From JABDMH01 sp050298535 (GTDB taxonomy: Bacteria; Bacteroidota; Bacteroidia; Chitinophagales; Saprospiraceae), in assembly GCA_050298535.1 (NCBI GenBank), contig JBNKUI010000010.1, forward strand, positions 62,001 through 126,000: a stretch of DNA of 64,000 nt. The letters run 5' to 3'. The position numbers were made by a program, and so were the translations under genes. Below the pieces are notes generated by a model. The model saw only the letters and a list, made by a program, of their open reading frames with translations, did no database searches and had not been told where the DNA came from. Position 1 is the stretch's first letter. Each line of letters opens with the position of its first letter. Of this stretch, positions 16,227 through 24,757 are shown in pieces.

Positions 16227-17765
16227 CTAGAATCCTTCGATTTCAGGCTGTCGATATCGCAGCCAGTACTTTTGCAGGAACTTGATTTCATAAGGATATC
16301 GGAAGATATTAAGCCGATATCGGGGAGTCGAAATCATACGTATGACACGCTTCTTCAATCGGGTGAGTTTGACATCAGATGCGGTAGGATAATAACCGTT
16401 TAGTACGGTTTCAAAGCCCTGTATTCTATCTACCATATCGGACGTAAGCCAGGGAGTCAGTGGATTTTTACGCAGATCAAAATTGAGCCAGGCTGGCTGT
16501 AACCAGTCCTCTAATCGAGTCGGGAAAGAAAAACCCGCCTCCTGAATCCGTTGATACAATTCGGATCCTTCAGTAGGTACAGGGCTGTATAGATAGATGA
16601 TGATTTCTGTAGCTGGATTAATCTCCTTGATCTCTTTTATGAAAGCGATATCAGACTCGATTTGCTGCACTACGCTTTGCTCATCCCTACCCGGCAGACC
16701 TAAGACAAAGGAGTATTCAGGTATAATATCAAATTGGGCCATCCTTGCTGCAAAGGATTTAATTTGATCGGCGGACTGCTTACCTCCCTTATCCATTTGT
16801 TTGAGTATCTCATCATTCCCACTTTCAGCTCCGAAGAAAATCATTTTGCATCCGGCCTCTCGCATGAGTCGTAAAGTATCATCTTTGTATTGATCGATCG
16901 TGTCTATCCGACCTTCTCCCCACCATTGTATACCATCATCCAATATCAACTCTGCAAACTCCTTGACACGCTTCTCAGATACAAAGAAGTTATTGTCATG
17001 AAATTCAATTGCATCCACATCGTAATTAGCCCGAAAAAACTGGACATCCCGATAAATCAAATGGGCAGATTTACCTCGCCATCGTCCCTGATAGATAGGC
17101 ACCACTGCACAGAATGAACACTTAAAAGGACATCCCATACTCGAATGATAGGCCAGGGTTCTTTCTCCCAGGAATGTCTTTGCCAAATATTTCTCAAGTG
17201 GGTAGAATCGATTTAATCCCTGATAGTCTAATGGAGGCAGTTGATCCTGATCAAGCAAAGCTTCCTTCTGGGTCCTGATGATCTCTCCATCCTCATTGCG
17301 ATAGATCAGGTTTGCGATAAATTCGTAGGGTGTTCCTTCACAAAGCGACTTTATGAGTGCCGGAAATGCTTGATCGCCCGGACCGTTGATGACAAAATCC
17401 ACATAGCCGGAATCCAGCACGACTTTGTGCTGGTTTGCAGCAAAATATCCTCCCCAGATCTGATATACATTAGGGAATTCCTTTCTCACTTTCCTGGCAA
17501 TAGGAATTGCCTGATTAAGCTGTGGCCCAGGCATAACGGTGGTGCCAAAAAACATCACATGATCACTGCTCAGGTAGGATCTTATCTTTTCATGCGGATT
17601 GTCTTCCAGATTTCCATCGACATAAATGACCTCACAGCTTGATGTCACCGCCGAGCCCACCTGCAGTATGCTGTTAGGTATCCGATGATTGTAGTTAGCT
17701 GATCGCGGATTAAAGAGAAGCACTACGGGTTTCTCTTCAGGTTTCGATTTAGTCACGGTGTACAT
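16227..17765 (-). CDS. B12-binding-domain radical SAM protein
   Basis: A 512-aa protein from the ATG at 17765, 5 bp after the upstream stop; an in-frame TTG at 17774 overlaps that stop. Residues about 10-160 form a B12-binding-like Rossmann domain (VVLLFNPRSANYNHRIPN, QIWGGYFAANQH) without a clear DxHxxG, so cobalamin may be bound base-off or not at all. The radical SAM core has the canonical CX3CX2C cluster in SMGCPFKCSFCAV and later FGAESGNDEILKQMDKG. The C-terminal 100 residues are basic. Such proteins methylate or rearrange unreactive carbons in lipids or natural products. It lies between a glycosyltransferase and a methyltransferase, all in one direction. Confidence 0.85.
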   Translation of the reverse strand: MYTVTKSKPEEKPVVLLFNPRSANYNHRIPNSILQVGSAVTSSCEVIYVDGNLEDNPHEKIRSYLSSDHVMFFGTTVMPGPQLNQAIPIARKVRKEFPNVYQIWGGYFAANQHKVVLDSGYVDFVINGPGDQAFPALIKSLCEGTPYEFIANLIYRNEDGEIIRTQKEALLDQDQLPPLDYQGLNRFYPLEKYLAKTFLGERTLAYHSSMGCPFKCSFCAVVPIYQGRWRGKSAHLIYRDVQFFRANYDVDAIEFHDNNFFVSEKRVKEFAELILDDGIQWWGEGRIDTIDQYKDDTLRLMREAGCKMIFFGAESGNDEILKQMDKGGKQSADQIKSFAARMAQFDIIPEYSFVLGLPGRDEQSVVQQIESDIAFIKEIKEINPATEIIIYLYSPVPTEGSELYQRIQEAGFSFPTRLEDWLQPAWLNFDLRKNPLTPWLTSDMVDRIQGFETVLNGYYPTASDVKLTRLKKRVIRMISTPRYRLNIFRYPYEIKFLQKYWLRYRQPEIEGF

Positions 17766-17770
17766 CGTCC

Positions 17771-18856
17771 TCAAGATAAAGATTCATCTTCAACCATGCC
17801 TGATTCTGCCATTGACCGATATAGCTCACAATAGCGTGCTACTGTGTTTTTCATCAGCTCTATGACCATAGGTGTATGACTTAGCTGTTCCTTCAGCTTA
17901 GCACTAAGTAAACTGGCGAGACCCTCCTGACTGTCAGCGACACTCCATCTTTCATGTTTTATATCTGCCGCAAGTCCAACTCGCCTGCTTACTATATGAC
18001 AGCCGGCTGCTAATGCTTCAACAAACACGTAACCATACCCCTCAAATTGAGAAGTGTGTAGCAATATTCGTGATCGAACCATATACGCTATCACTTCGGC
18101 CCTGGACAAATGGCCCAGCATTTCGATCTGATTTTCCAATCGATTTTTCCGGATCAATTCAAGCAAAGAAGCTCTCTCTTGGCCCTCTCCAATGACGACT
18201 GCTTTTATCGAGGGAAATTCAATACGTAGGTGCGCTATTATTTCAATAAAGGTCTTAAAGTCCTTGTTTTGGGTCAGAGAGCCAACACCCAGCACGTCAA
18301 TGGTGCGGGGATCTTTTGAAATCTTCATCGGGTCAATTCCCCATCCAATGACCGAACGTAAGGAAGTCCTCCATCTATGAGGAAGAAAGTGAGCTTGATA
18401 ACTTGTCAGAGCAACAAGATTGAGTCGAAGTACGGTAAAAAGTGCCCTGTATCGGTTTGTTTTTCTCACATCCTGCCCCATAAGAGTCGTCAAATGAGGC
18501 ACCTGGAGCTGCCGACCGATTATAGCACCTAATATTGCGGTATCACTAAGCCAAAAACTATGAATAAGATGAAAAGGGTTCTGTTTATGAATCGATCTGG
18601 CCAGGATGTGGGTTTGCCATCCCGACTGGATTTTGTTGAATGGCCAGGCTCGAGAAGTATACATTGCATGTATCGGTAGATCATGCCACTTATATTTATA
18701 CCTATACTTTGGATATGATAAAGTAATCACTGTGATCTTATGGTCACTGAGCGCTCCAAGATGTCGAATGAACAATTGCATCGCCGGTATGCAAGACGTA
18801 TCTTCCTCATCCCGAGGAAAGCCGGGAACGATCATCAAAATATGGAGTGAAGTCAT
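17771..18856 (-). CDS. Glycosyltransferase family 4-like
   Basis: A 361-aa GT-B-fold glycosyltransferase. The N-terminal acceptor domain runs from LHILMIVPGFPRDEEDTSC, and the C-terminal nucleotide-sugar domain contains VLGVGSLTQNKDFKTFIE, VVIGEGQERASL, EMLGHLSRAEVIAYM and the retaining GT-4 motif HTSQFEGYGYVFVEALAAG (E-x7-E pattern). The donor and acceptor cannot be read. It is the first gene of a minus-strand run with a B12-radical SAM and a methyltransferase. Divergently upstream lies a LytTR regulator. A role in building a glycolipid, glycan or glycosylated small molecule is inference. Confidence 0.88.
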   Translation of the reverse strand: MTSLHILMIVPGFPRDEEDTSCIPAMQLFIRHLGALSDHKITVITLSYPKYRYKYKWHDLPIHAMYTSRAWPFNKIQSGWQTHILARSIHKQNPFHLIHSFWLSDTAILGAIIGRQLQVPHLTTLMGQDVRKTNRYRALFTVLRLNLVALTSYQAHFLPHRWRTSLRSVIGWGIDPMKISKDPRTIDVLGVGSLTQNKDFKTFIEIIAHLRIEFPSIKAVVIGEGQERASLLELIRKNRLENQIEMLGHLSRAEVIAYMVRSRILLHTSQFEGYGYVFVEALAAGCHIVSRRVGLAADIKHERWSVADSQEGLASLLSAKLKEQLSHTPMVIELMKNTVARYCELYRSMAESGMVEDESLS

Positions 18857-18929
18857 CTCATCAGGCGCTCAAATCATTCAAAGATGTAATGAAAATGCAT
18901 ATTTGTTATCATTGTGGAAGAATAAAACT

Positions 18930-19799
18930 TTGATCGTGAAACAATACCTGGCTCGGTTTAACCAGTCATATCCTGGCATCGGTGACACACGAGAGGCCCT
19001 TCGGGAGAATTTGTATATCGGTCTATTTGTGGCAGCCTTTCTCTATTTGGTGCGTCCTTTCGGTATCGGTGGTTATGATGGTCCGCATCTATGGTTGCTA
19101 TGCCTGGGCTTTGGCCTTGTTACATATGTCATGTCCGTCATTTTCAATGTCATTGTTACTGATTTACTAGGTTTTCGAGGGGATACTCCCTCATGGAAAT
19201 TGAAACACTGGATCCTGACGATGTTGATTTTGATTGTCTGGATTGCAGCAGGCAATTATATCTATAGCCTCATCCTGATGGGTAAGGAATACTTCCATTG
19301 GCGTGAATTTCTGGCGATGCTTTATGGCACTGCAATTATCGGGATCTTCCCGGTAGCTTTTTACGGTTTCGTAAATCAAAACAGGCTGGAAAAACGGAAT
19401 AAAAACCTTGCGAAAGACATTTCAATCGTTTCACACAGCTCTGAATCCGAAGTAGAATTTGTGATTACGAGTAAGCGGCAGGATAGCAAGATTATGATGA
19501 CTAAATCATCCTTTCGATATGCGCAGGCGATGCAGAACTATGTCAGACTCTACCTGTATCAAGACGGGAATGTACAGCAAGAGATCATCCGCTTGTCACT
19601 TGGGTCACTGGAAGATCAAGTGCAAGATACTCAGATAGTCAGGTGCCACAGGTCGTATATGGTTAATCTGGATGCCGTGCAGGAGGTTAGTGGTAACGCT
19701 CAGGGGCTCCGTCTCACTCTACAGGACATTGATGAGGAGATTCCTGTATCTCGCAGTTATATTTCGAACGTAAAACAACACCTTCAGCACAGCGTCTGA
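18930..19799 (+). CDS. Membrane-bound LytTR-family transcriptional regulator
   Basis: About 289 aa if translation begins at TTG 18930 (GGAAG lies 9 bp upstream; GTG 18936 is an alternative). No suitable in-frame ATG exists downstream of the divergent glycosyltransferase start, so the start is uncertain. Four membrane helices come first (ENLYIGLFVAAFLYLV; LWLLCLGFGLVTYVM; ILTMLILIVWIAAGN; YGTAIIGIFPVAFYGF), then a cytoplasmic linker and a C-terminal LytTR DNA-binding domain containing FRYAQAMQNYVRLYL, VRCHRSYMVNLDAV and IPVSRSYISNVKQHL. It has no receiver or kinase domain, a type common in Bacteroidota. Four phased direct repeats 35 bp downstream may be its targets in front of the next gene. 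Confidence 0.82.
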   Translation: MIVKQYLARFNQSYPGIGDTREALRENLYIGLFVAAFLYLVRPFGIGGYDGPHLWLLCLGFGLVTYVMSVIFNVIVTDLLGFRGDTPSWKLKHWILTMLILIVWIAAGNYIYSLILMGKEYFHWREFLAMLYGTAIIGIFPVAFYGFVNQNRLEKRNKNLAKDISIVSHSSESEVEFVITSKRQDSKIMMTKSSFRYAQAMQNYVRLYLYQDGNVQQEIIRLSLGSLEDQVQDTQIVRCHRSYMVNLDAVQEVSGNAQGLRLTLQDIDEEIPVSRSYISNVKQHLQHSV

Positions 19800-19834
19800 T
19801 CCGCACATAGGTCTTTACATGTGCACTCAAATTG

Positions 19835-19911
19835 TTTGTCATTCATCCCCATGGTTTGTCATTGATCCCCAATCCTTGTCATTCAGCAAGTTATCCTTGT
19901 CAACCGACACC
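19835..19911 (+). repeat. Four phased direct repeats of TTGTCA, probable LytTR binding array
   Basis: TTTGTCATTCATCCCC (19835), TTTGTCATTGATCCCC (19855), CTTGTCATTCAGCAAG (19875) and CTTGTCAACCGAC (19896) repeat at steps of 20, 20 and 21 bp, two helical turns each. The first two copies differ at a single base over 16. The array ends 64 bp before the start of the next gene and lies 35 bp after the LytTR gene. LytTR proteins bind direct repeats on one DNA face, so regulation by the neighbouring gene product is a plausible inference. Confidence 0.75.
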
Positions 19912-19975
19912 TATAGTGGAATGTACCAGAAGATCATAATAGATTACAGTCAGTAACTATAATACTGGAATTGTC

Positions 19976-20659
19976 ATGATCAGCAACCTTTTATTAAAAT
20001 CACACATCATCCTTGGATTCATTAGCCTTGTACTATTCTGGATACCCATGTTCGCACGTAAGGGAGGCAAATCACATGGAAAATTTGGCAAATTATACGT
20101 CTATGCCATGTCATGGGTTGTATTGAGTGCGGCTTTGTTAAGTATAGAAAATGCCTTGCAGGGACTATATGAAGGAGCGGTACTGCTCGGCTACCTTACA
20201 CTAATCACCGCACATCCCTTATGGTATGCTATGGCGATCTTAAAGAATAAGAGAAACGTATCTGAGCGATACAGACAATCCAAGCTCATATTTGATGCGT
20301 TGGTAATTATCTGTGGAGCACTGACGTTAGCCTATGGCTTCTATCTGGGAGGAGAGGGTGGCTCTATTCTCATGATTATATTTGGTTTTTTGGGAATGAC
20401 CAATATTCCGGATTTTGTACGAGATGTGCGCGGCATCGGACAGGAGCAATCTTGGATCATCGTACATCTTTCCGGTATGCTGACTTCGGCTATTGCAGCC
20501 TATACAGCCTTCTTTGCGTTTGGTTCAAGGACTTTCTTTACATTTTCGGGATATATGGCTGTGATACCATGGATCATGCCGGCCGTAGTAGGGCTCATCT
20601 TCATAGGACGTTATAAGAAGAAGTATCAGGCCCAAAAGGCCTATGCAAGTACTAACTGA
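19976..20659 (+). CDS. Multi-pass membrane protein, DUF2306-like (tentative)
   Basis: A 227-aa protein with about six to seven membrane helices and no signal sequence. The first helix contains LKSHIILGFISLVLFWIP, followed by ARKGGKSHGKFGKLYVYAMSWVV, reminiscent of DUF2306-type proteins that carry G-x-x-H-R/K-x-x-G between the first two helices. His residues in helices 1, 3 and 6 (KSH, TAH, VHLSGM) could hold a haem or metal, but that is speculation. The four-repeat array directly upstream and the LytTR gene before it suggest that this is the regulator's target gene. It is convergent, 3 bp apart, with a small downstream gene. Confidence 0.7.
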   Translation: MISNLLLKSHIILGFISLVLFWIPMFARKGGKSHGKFGKLYVYAMSWVVLSAALLSIENALQGLYEGAVLLGYLTLITAHPLWYAMAILKNKRNVSERYRQSKLIFDALVIICGALTLAYGFYLGGEGGSILMIIFGFLGMTNIPDFVRDVRGIGQEQSWIIVHLSGMLTSAIAAYTAFFAFGSRTFFTFSGYMAVIPWIMPAVVGLIFIGRYKKKYQAQKAYASTN

Positions 20660-20662
20660 GTG

Positions 20663-20881
20663 CTATTGTTGCATAGCCAGATAGTCAGAAATTTCGGTGA
20701 TTGCGATGTACGACAGGATGGTATTGAAATTGCTGACGCACCATTGCTCAAGTTTCTTGATCTCTTCTCTGGTGAGATGTGAAAGGGATTTCTTCAGTTC
20801 TTTTCTGAATATCTTCTGATCAAAACTTACTTTCTGCAGTATCGTCTTACTGTAAGACAGCCAAGATGTACTTTTCTCCAT
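20663..20881 (-). CDS. Small conserved-looking protein (72 aa), unknown function
   Basis: A 72-aa protein with an ATG start, charged and helical with no signal peptide or membrane helix. Features are WLSYSKTILQKVSFDQKIFRKELKKSL, a possible helix-turn segment HLTREEIKKLEQWC and a short hydrophobic end. The gene lies 71 bp downstream of ygiQ on the same strand and 3 bp from the convergent gene; its composition is protein-like. I have the impression that similar small proteins occur in other Bacteroidota but cannot confirm this. It is probably part of the aceK-typA-ygiQ transcript. Confidence 0.6.
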   Translation of the reverse strand: MEKSTSWLSYSKTILQKVSFDQKIFRKELKKSLSHLTREEIKKLEQWCVSNFNTILSYIAITEISDYLAMQQ

Positions 20882-20952
20882 TCAGTGTTATTTAGGAAAT
20901 GTTACGACCTTAGAACGAGATTGTGGTTTTCAGATTATGAAAGATAAAAATA

Positions 20953-22866
20953 TTATTTGTTTTTCTTCTTAAATCGCTTATGTTTTCGTCTGGAAACCTT
21001 GTCTAAAATCACCTGTTTCTTCTGTTTTCGTTTCCGATCTCCTAATAATTTTTCTGCCAGGTCAGGACGTCCCAGGTTTTCCAGGGTTTTTCGGATTTTA
21101 CCGAAGTTCTCCGGTTTGTACCAAAAGAAGAATAAGTGTTGATTTTTCTTCTCTTGTTTGGTTTTGGCCGTGTATAGAGGTTTAAGAGTATAAGGATGAA
21201 CTCCAGAATAGTACACGACCGTTGCAACCGTCATGGGTGTTGGTGTGAAGTCCTGTACCTGCTCCAGTCGAAAGCCCAAATCCTTGGTTTCAGCAGCCAG
21301 ATTCGCCATGTCAGCTTCATTACATCCTGGATGACTGGATATAAAATAGGGAATTAGCGGCTGGCTAAGACCATGCTTCTCGTTGATCGCATCATACTTC
21401 TTTTTAAAACTTTTAAAGTGCTTAAAAGAGGGCTTTCGCATCACCTTTAGCGTTTGATCAGAAGTGTGCTCTGGTGCTACTTTCAGACGCCCACTCACGT
21501 GCCTGCACACCACCTGCTCCAGGTACTCATCAATAGTTCCATCCGCCTGCTTATTATAGTCATCCACAAGCAAATCATAGCGTATTCCACTTCCCACAAA
21601 AGCCTTTTTCACTTTGGGATGTTCATCTACTTTGCGATATAGATCAGTCATCGCCTGATGGCTGGTGTCAAGGTTGCTGCAGACGACTGGATGTATGCAT
21701 GAGGGACTTACACATCGATCGCATATCGACTGGACCTTTCCTTTCATCTTATACATGTTAGCTGAAGGTCCGCCAAGATCTGATATATATCCCTTGAAGT
21801 CGGGCATGGTAGTGACCTTCTCAACCTCATTCAAGATAGATTGCTCTGATCGGCTGGCAATGAACTTACCTTGATGTGCAGAGATCGTACAGAAGCTACA
21901 GCCTCCAAAACATCCCCGATGCATATTGACACTAAAGCGGATCATCTCATAAGCGGGAATACTACCTCTCTTACTGTATTTGGGATGTGGCATGCGGGTA
22001 TATGGCAAGTCAAATGATCGGTCTATTTGCTCCTCAGACATCGGAGGATAGGGAGGGTTAATGACTAGCATCTCCTCTCCCACTTTCTGCAGTAGTCGAC
22101 GAGCCTGTACCTTATTTGATTCTTGCTCAATATGTTTGAAATTGGCGGCAAAACTGATTTTGTCGCGAAGACATCGTTCATGACTGTTGAGTTGGAAATC
22201 TTCCCAATTTTTATTGCGGGGAAGAGCACAATCTACGGGTTGTAAGAACGATGTTTGTGGGACAGTATTTATCCGATCAAAAGGCACCCCTCTTTTCAAT
22301 AATCGGACGATTTCCCGCAACGGCAGGTCTCCCATACCATAAACCAACATATCAGCCCCGCTATCCTTTAGTATACTGGGCATCAATTTATCTGACCAGT
22401 AGTCGTAATGCGTGACTCTGCGTAATGAGGCTTCAATACCTCCAATCAGGACAGGGACCTCTGGATACAGTTTCTTGAGAATTTTCGTATAGACGGTGGT
22501 GGCGTAATCAGGACGAAAACCTGCCTGTCCTCCTGGAGTGTATGCGTCCGTTGATCGCCTTCTTTTGGCAGCCGTGTAGTGATTGACCATGGGATCCATA
22601 CAGCCACTACTGATACCGAAGAATAGTCTCGGTCGTCCCATCTTCTTGAAATCCCTTAAATCATCCTGCCAGTTCGGTTGTGGTACAATTGCTACGCGAA
22701 GTCCCTCATCCTCCAGGATGCGTCCGATTACAGCAGTACCGAAAGCGGGATGATCCACATACGCATCTCCGGATATGAGAATAACATCAAGTTCATCCCA
22801 TTCTCTTGCTTCCACCTCCTTCCGGGTGATGGGAAGCCAAGTCCCTATATCGCTTTCGTAGGCCAT
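20953..22866 (-). CDS. ygiQ: YgiQ-family radical SAM protein
   Basis: A 637-aa protein, normal for the family. The N-terminal region begins with LPITRKEVEAREWDELDVILISGDAYVDHP, the signature of UPF0313/YgiQ. The radical SAM cluster is HRGCFGGCSFCTISAHQGKF (CX3CX2C), and a second Cys-rich stretch follows (CDRCVSPSCIHPVVC) that may hold an extra iron-sulfur site. Further hallmarks are GSGIRYDLL, LKVAPEHTSDQTLKVMRKP and QVQDFTPTPMT. The C-terminus is a basic Lys/Arg tail. The reaction is not established. It lies between typA and a small gene, spaced 67 and 71 bp. Confidence 0.92.
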   Translation of the reverse strand: MAYESDIGTWLPITRKEVEAREWDELDVILISGDAYVDHPAFGTAVIGRILEDEGLRVAIVPQPNWQDDLRDFKKMGRPRLFFGISSGCMDPMVNHYTAAKRRRSTDAYTPGGQAGFRPDYATTVYTKILKKLYPEVPVLIGGIEASLRRVTHYDYWSDKLMPSILKDSGADMLVYGMGDLPLREIVRLLKRGVPFDRINTVPQTSFLQPVDCALPRNKNWEDFQLNSHERCLRDKISFAANFKHIEQESNKVQARRLLQKVGEEMLVINPPYPPMSEEQIDRSFDLPYTRMPHPKYSKRGSIPAYEMIRFSVNMHRGCFGGCSFCTISAHQGKFIASRSEQSILNEVEKVTTMPDFKGYISDLGGPSANMYKMKGKVQSICDRCVSPSCIHPVVCSNLDTSHQAMTDLYRKVDEHPKVKKAFVGSGIRYDLLVDDYNKQADGTIDEYLEQVVCRHVSGRLKVAPEHTSDQTLKVMRKPSFKHFKSFKKKYDAINEKHGLSQPLIPYFISSHPGCNEADMANLAAETKDLGFRLEQVQDFTPTPMTVATVVYYSGVHPYTLKPLYTAKTKQEKKNQHLFFFWYKPENFGKIRKTLENLGRPDLAEKLLGDRKRKQKKQVILDKVSRRKHKRFKKKNK

Positions 22867-22933
22867 GATACAAAGGTAACCCGAATTACGGTCGTTTGTT
22901 TACCTCACCGCCCTATCGTAGTCAGTAGGAAGG

Positions 22934-24697
22934 CTAAGTAATTTTACGCATTCTAAGGTTCTGGGGTGTAACCTCTAAATATTCATCTTCACGAATGTAC
23001 TCCATCGCTTCCTCGAGAGAGAAATCAATCTTAGGTGCAATCCTGGCTGCATCATCCGATCCAGCGGCTCGCATATTGGTCAACTTTTTGCCTTTTATTA
23101 CATTGATTTCCAAATCATTAGATCTTGCATGCTCACCTATTACCTGACCTTTATAAACTTGCTCTCCCGGATCAATGAAAAATTTACCTCGATCTTGTAA
23201 TCGATCCAGTGCAAATGCAAGAGCTTGCCCTTGCTCCATAGATACCAGCGAGCCATTAAATTTGCCACTAATCTCACCCTTAAAAGGTGCAAACTCCTTA
23301 AATCGATGGGTCATCACTGCTTGGCCTGCTGTACTAGTAAGCATTCTGCTGCGTAGGCCAATGAGGCCGCGTGAAGGTATAGTAAACTCAAGATGCTGTA
23401 TATCTCCCTTTGGCTCCATCACTTCCAGGAGTCCTTTCTGTTGAGTCACCAGTTCAATTGCCTTTCCGGCATATTCTTCAGGGACATCAATGACCATGTG
23501 TTCTATGGGTTCATGCATTTGCCCATCAATTTCTTTCATAATCACCTGGGGTTTTCCTACCTGCATTTCATACCCTTCCCGGCGCATGGTCTCAATGAGA
23601 ATAGATAGATGGAGGACTCCCCTTCCGTAAACATTAAATTTATCCTCCGTATCGGTCTCTTCAACCCGTAGTGCGAGGTTTCGTTCAGTCTCCTTCATCA
23701 GACGATCTCTAAGATGCCTTGACGTTACAAACTTGCCTTCCTGACCATAGAAGGGCGAATTATTAATCGTGAACAACATACTCATAGTAGGTTCGTCCAC
23801 CTCAATGCGCGGCAAGGCCTCCGGTACTTCGAGAGCGGCAATAGTATCTCCAATGTCAAACTGATCCAGGCCTACGATAGCGCAAAGATCTCCGGATCGT
23901 ACAGAATTCACTTTGGTCCGACCCAGACCTTCGAACACAAAGAGCTCCTTTATTCTAAATTTTTTCTGCTTACCATCACGTTGAAGGAGCATGCAGTCCT
24001 GACCCTCCTGCAGGTCTCCGCGGTATACACGGCCGATAGCTATCTTTCCGATGAAGTTGCTAAAATCCATGGAGGTGATTTGCATTTGGGCATGTCCCTC
24101 ATGGTAAGGAGCCGGTGGTATCTGATCCAGAATACAATTGAGCAATGGTGTTATATTATCGGTGCGTTGCTTCCAGTCGTAACTCATCCAACCCTCCTTG
24201 GAGGATCCGAAAATGGTCTCAAAATCCAGTTGATCTTCACTGGCATCCAGATTGAACATGAGATCGAAAACATCACCCTGTACCTCCTCAGGAGTACAGT
24301 TTTCCTTGTCCACTTTATTGACTACCACAATGGGTTTTAGACCTAGCTCGATCGCCTTGCTAAGCACGAATCTAGTCTGCGGCATGGGACCTTCAAAGGC
24401 ATCCACTAAAAGGAGTACTCCGTCTGCCATCTTCAGTACTCGCTCAACCTCACCTCCAAAGTCGGCGTGACCCGGTGTGTCGATGATGTTAATCTTTACA
24501 TCTTTATACATCACACTCACGTTCTTGGACAAAATGGTAATTCCTCGCTCTCGTTCGAGATCATTATTGTCCAGAATCAATTCACCCGTATCCTTCCTAG
24601 CATCCAGAGTTCTACAAGCTTCGATGATCCGGTCCACCAGGGTGGTTTTACCGTGATCCACGTGGGCTATGATCGCAATATTTCTAATCTCCTGCAT
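22934..24697 (-). CDS. typA: Ribosome-associated translational GTPase TypA/BipA
   Basis: A 587-aa protein. GTPase motifs are AHVDHGKTTL (G1), the switch region with ERERGITI, DTPGHADFGGEVERV (G3), and VVNKVDKEN (G4). The central domain 2 and the C-terminal EF-G-like domains III and V follow (TSTAGQAVMTHRF, GRGVLHLSILIETMRREGYE). The characteristic BipA C-terminus ends in a basic Leu-rich stretch (YLEVTPQNLRMRKI). It acts on 50S assembly and translation under stress or cold. It lies 60 bp downstream of aceK and 67 bp upstream of ygiQ, all on the minus strand. The length is slightly short, but no domain is missing. Confidence 0.95.
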   Translation of the reverse strand: MQEIRNIAIIAHVDHGKTTLVDRIIEACRTLDARKDTGELILDNNDLERERGITILSKNVSVMYKDVKINIIDTPGHADFGGEVERVLKMADGVLLLVDAFEGPMPQTRFVLSKAIELGLKPIVVVNKVDKENCTPEEVQGDVFDLMFNLDASEDQLDFETIFGSSKEGWMSYDWKQRTDNITPLLNCILDQIPPAPYHEGHAQMQITSMDFSNFIGKIAIGRVYRGDLQEGQDCMLLQRDGKQKKFRIKELFVFEGLGRTKVNSVRSGDLCAIVGLDQFDIGDTIAALEVPEALPRIEVDEPTMSMLFTINNSPFYGQEGKFVTSRHLRDRLMKETERNLALRVEETDTEDKFNVYGRGVLHLSILIETMRREGYEMQVGKPQVIMKEIDGQMHEPIEHMVIDVPEEYAGKAIELVTQQKGLLEVMEPKGDIQHLEFTIPSRGLIGLRSRMLTSTAGQAVMTHRFKEFAPFKGEISGKFNGSLVSMEQGQALAFALDRLQDRGKFFIDPGEQVYKGQVIGEHARSNDLEINVIKGKKLTNMRAAGSDDAARIAPKIDFSLEEAMEYIREDEYLEVTPQNLRMRKIT

Positions 24698-24757
24698 GTG
24701 TGGTCTCCCCTTTTGGTAAAAGGGTGCAAAGCTAGAAGAGTTTTGACAATTCCACTG

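Noticed and set aside
16223..16291. Longer N-terminus of the methyltransferase
   Set aside because: It would overlap the radical SAM gene by 65 bp, whereas the ATG at 16222 follows that stop directly.
18606..18929. Longer LytTR protein starting at 18606
   Set aside because: That stretch lies on the opposite strand of the glycosyltransferase and has no regulator-like content; it is open by chance.
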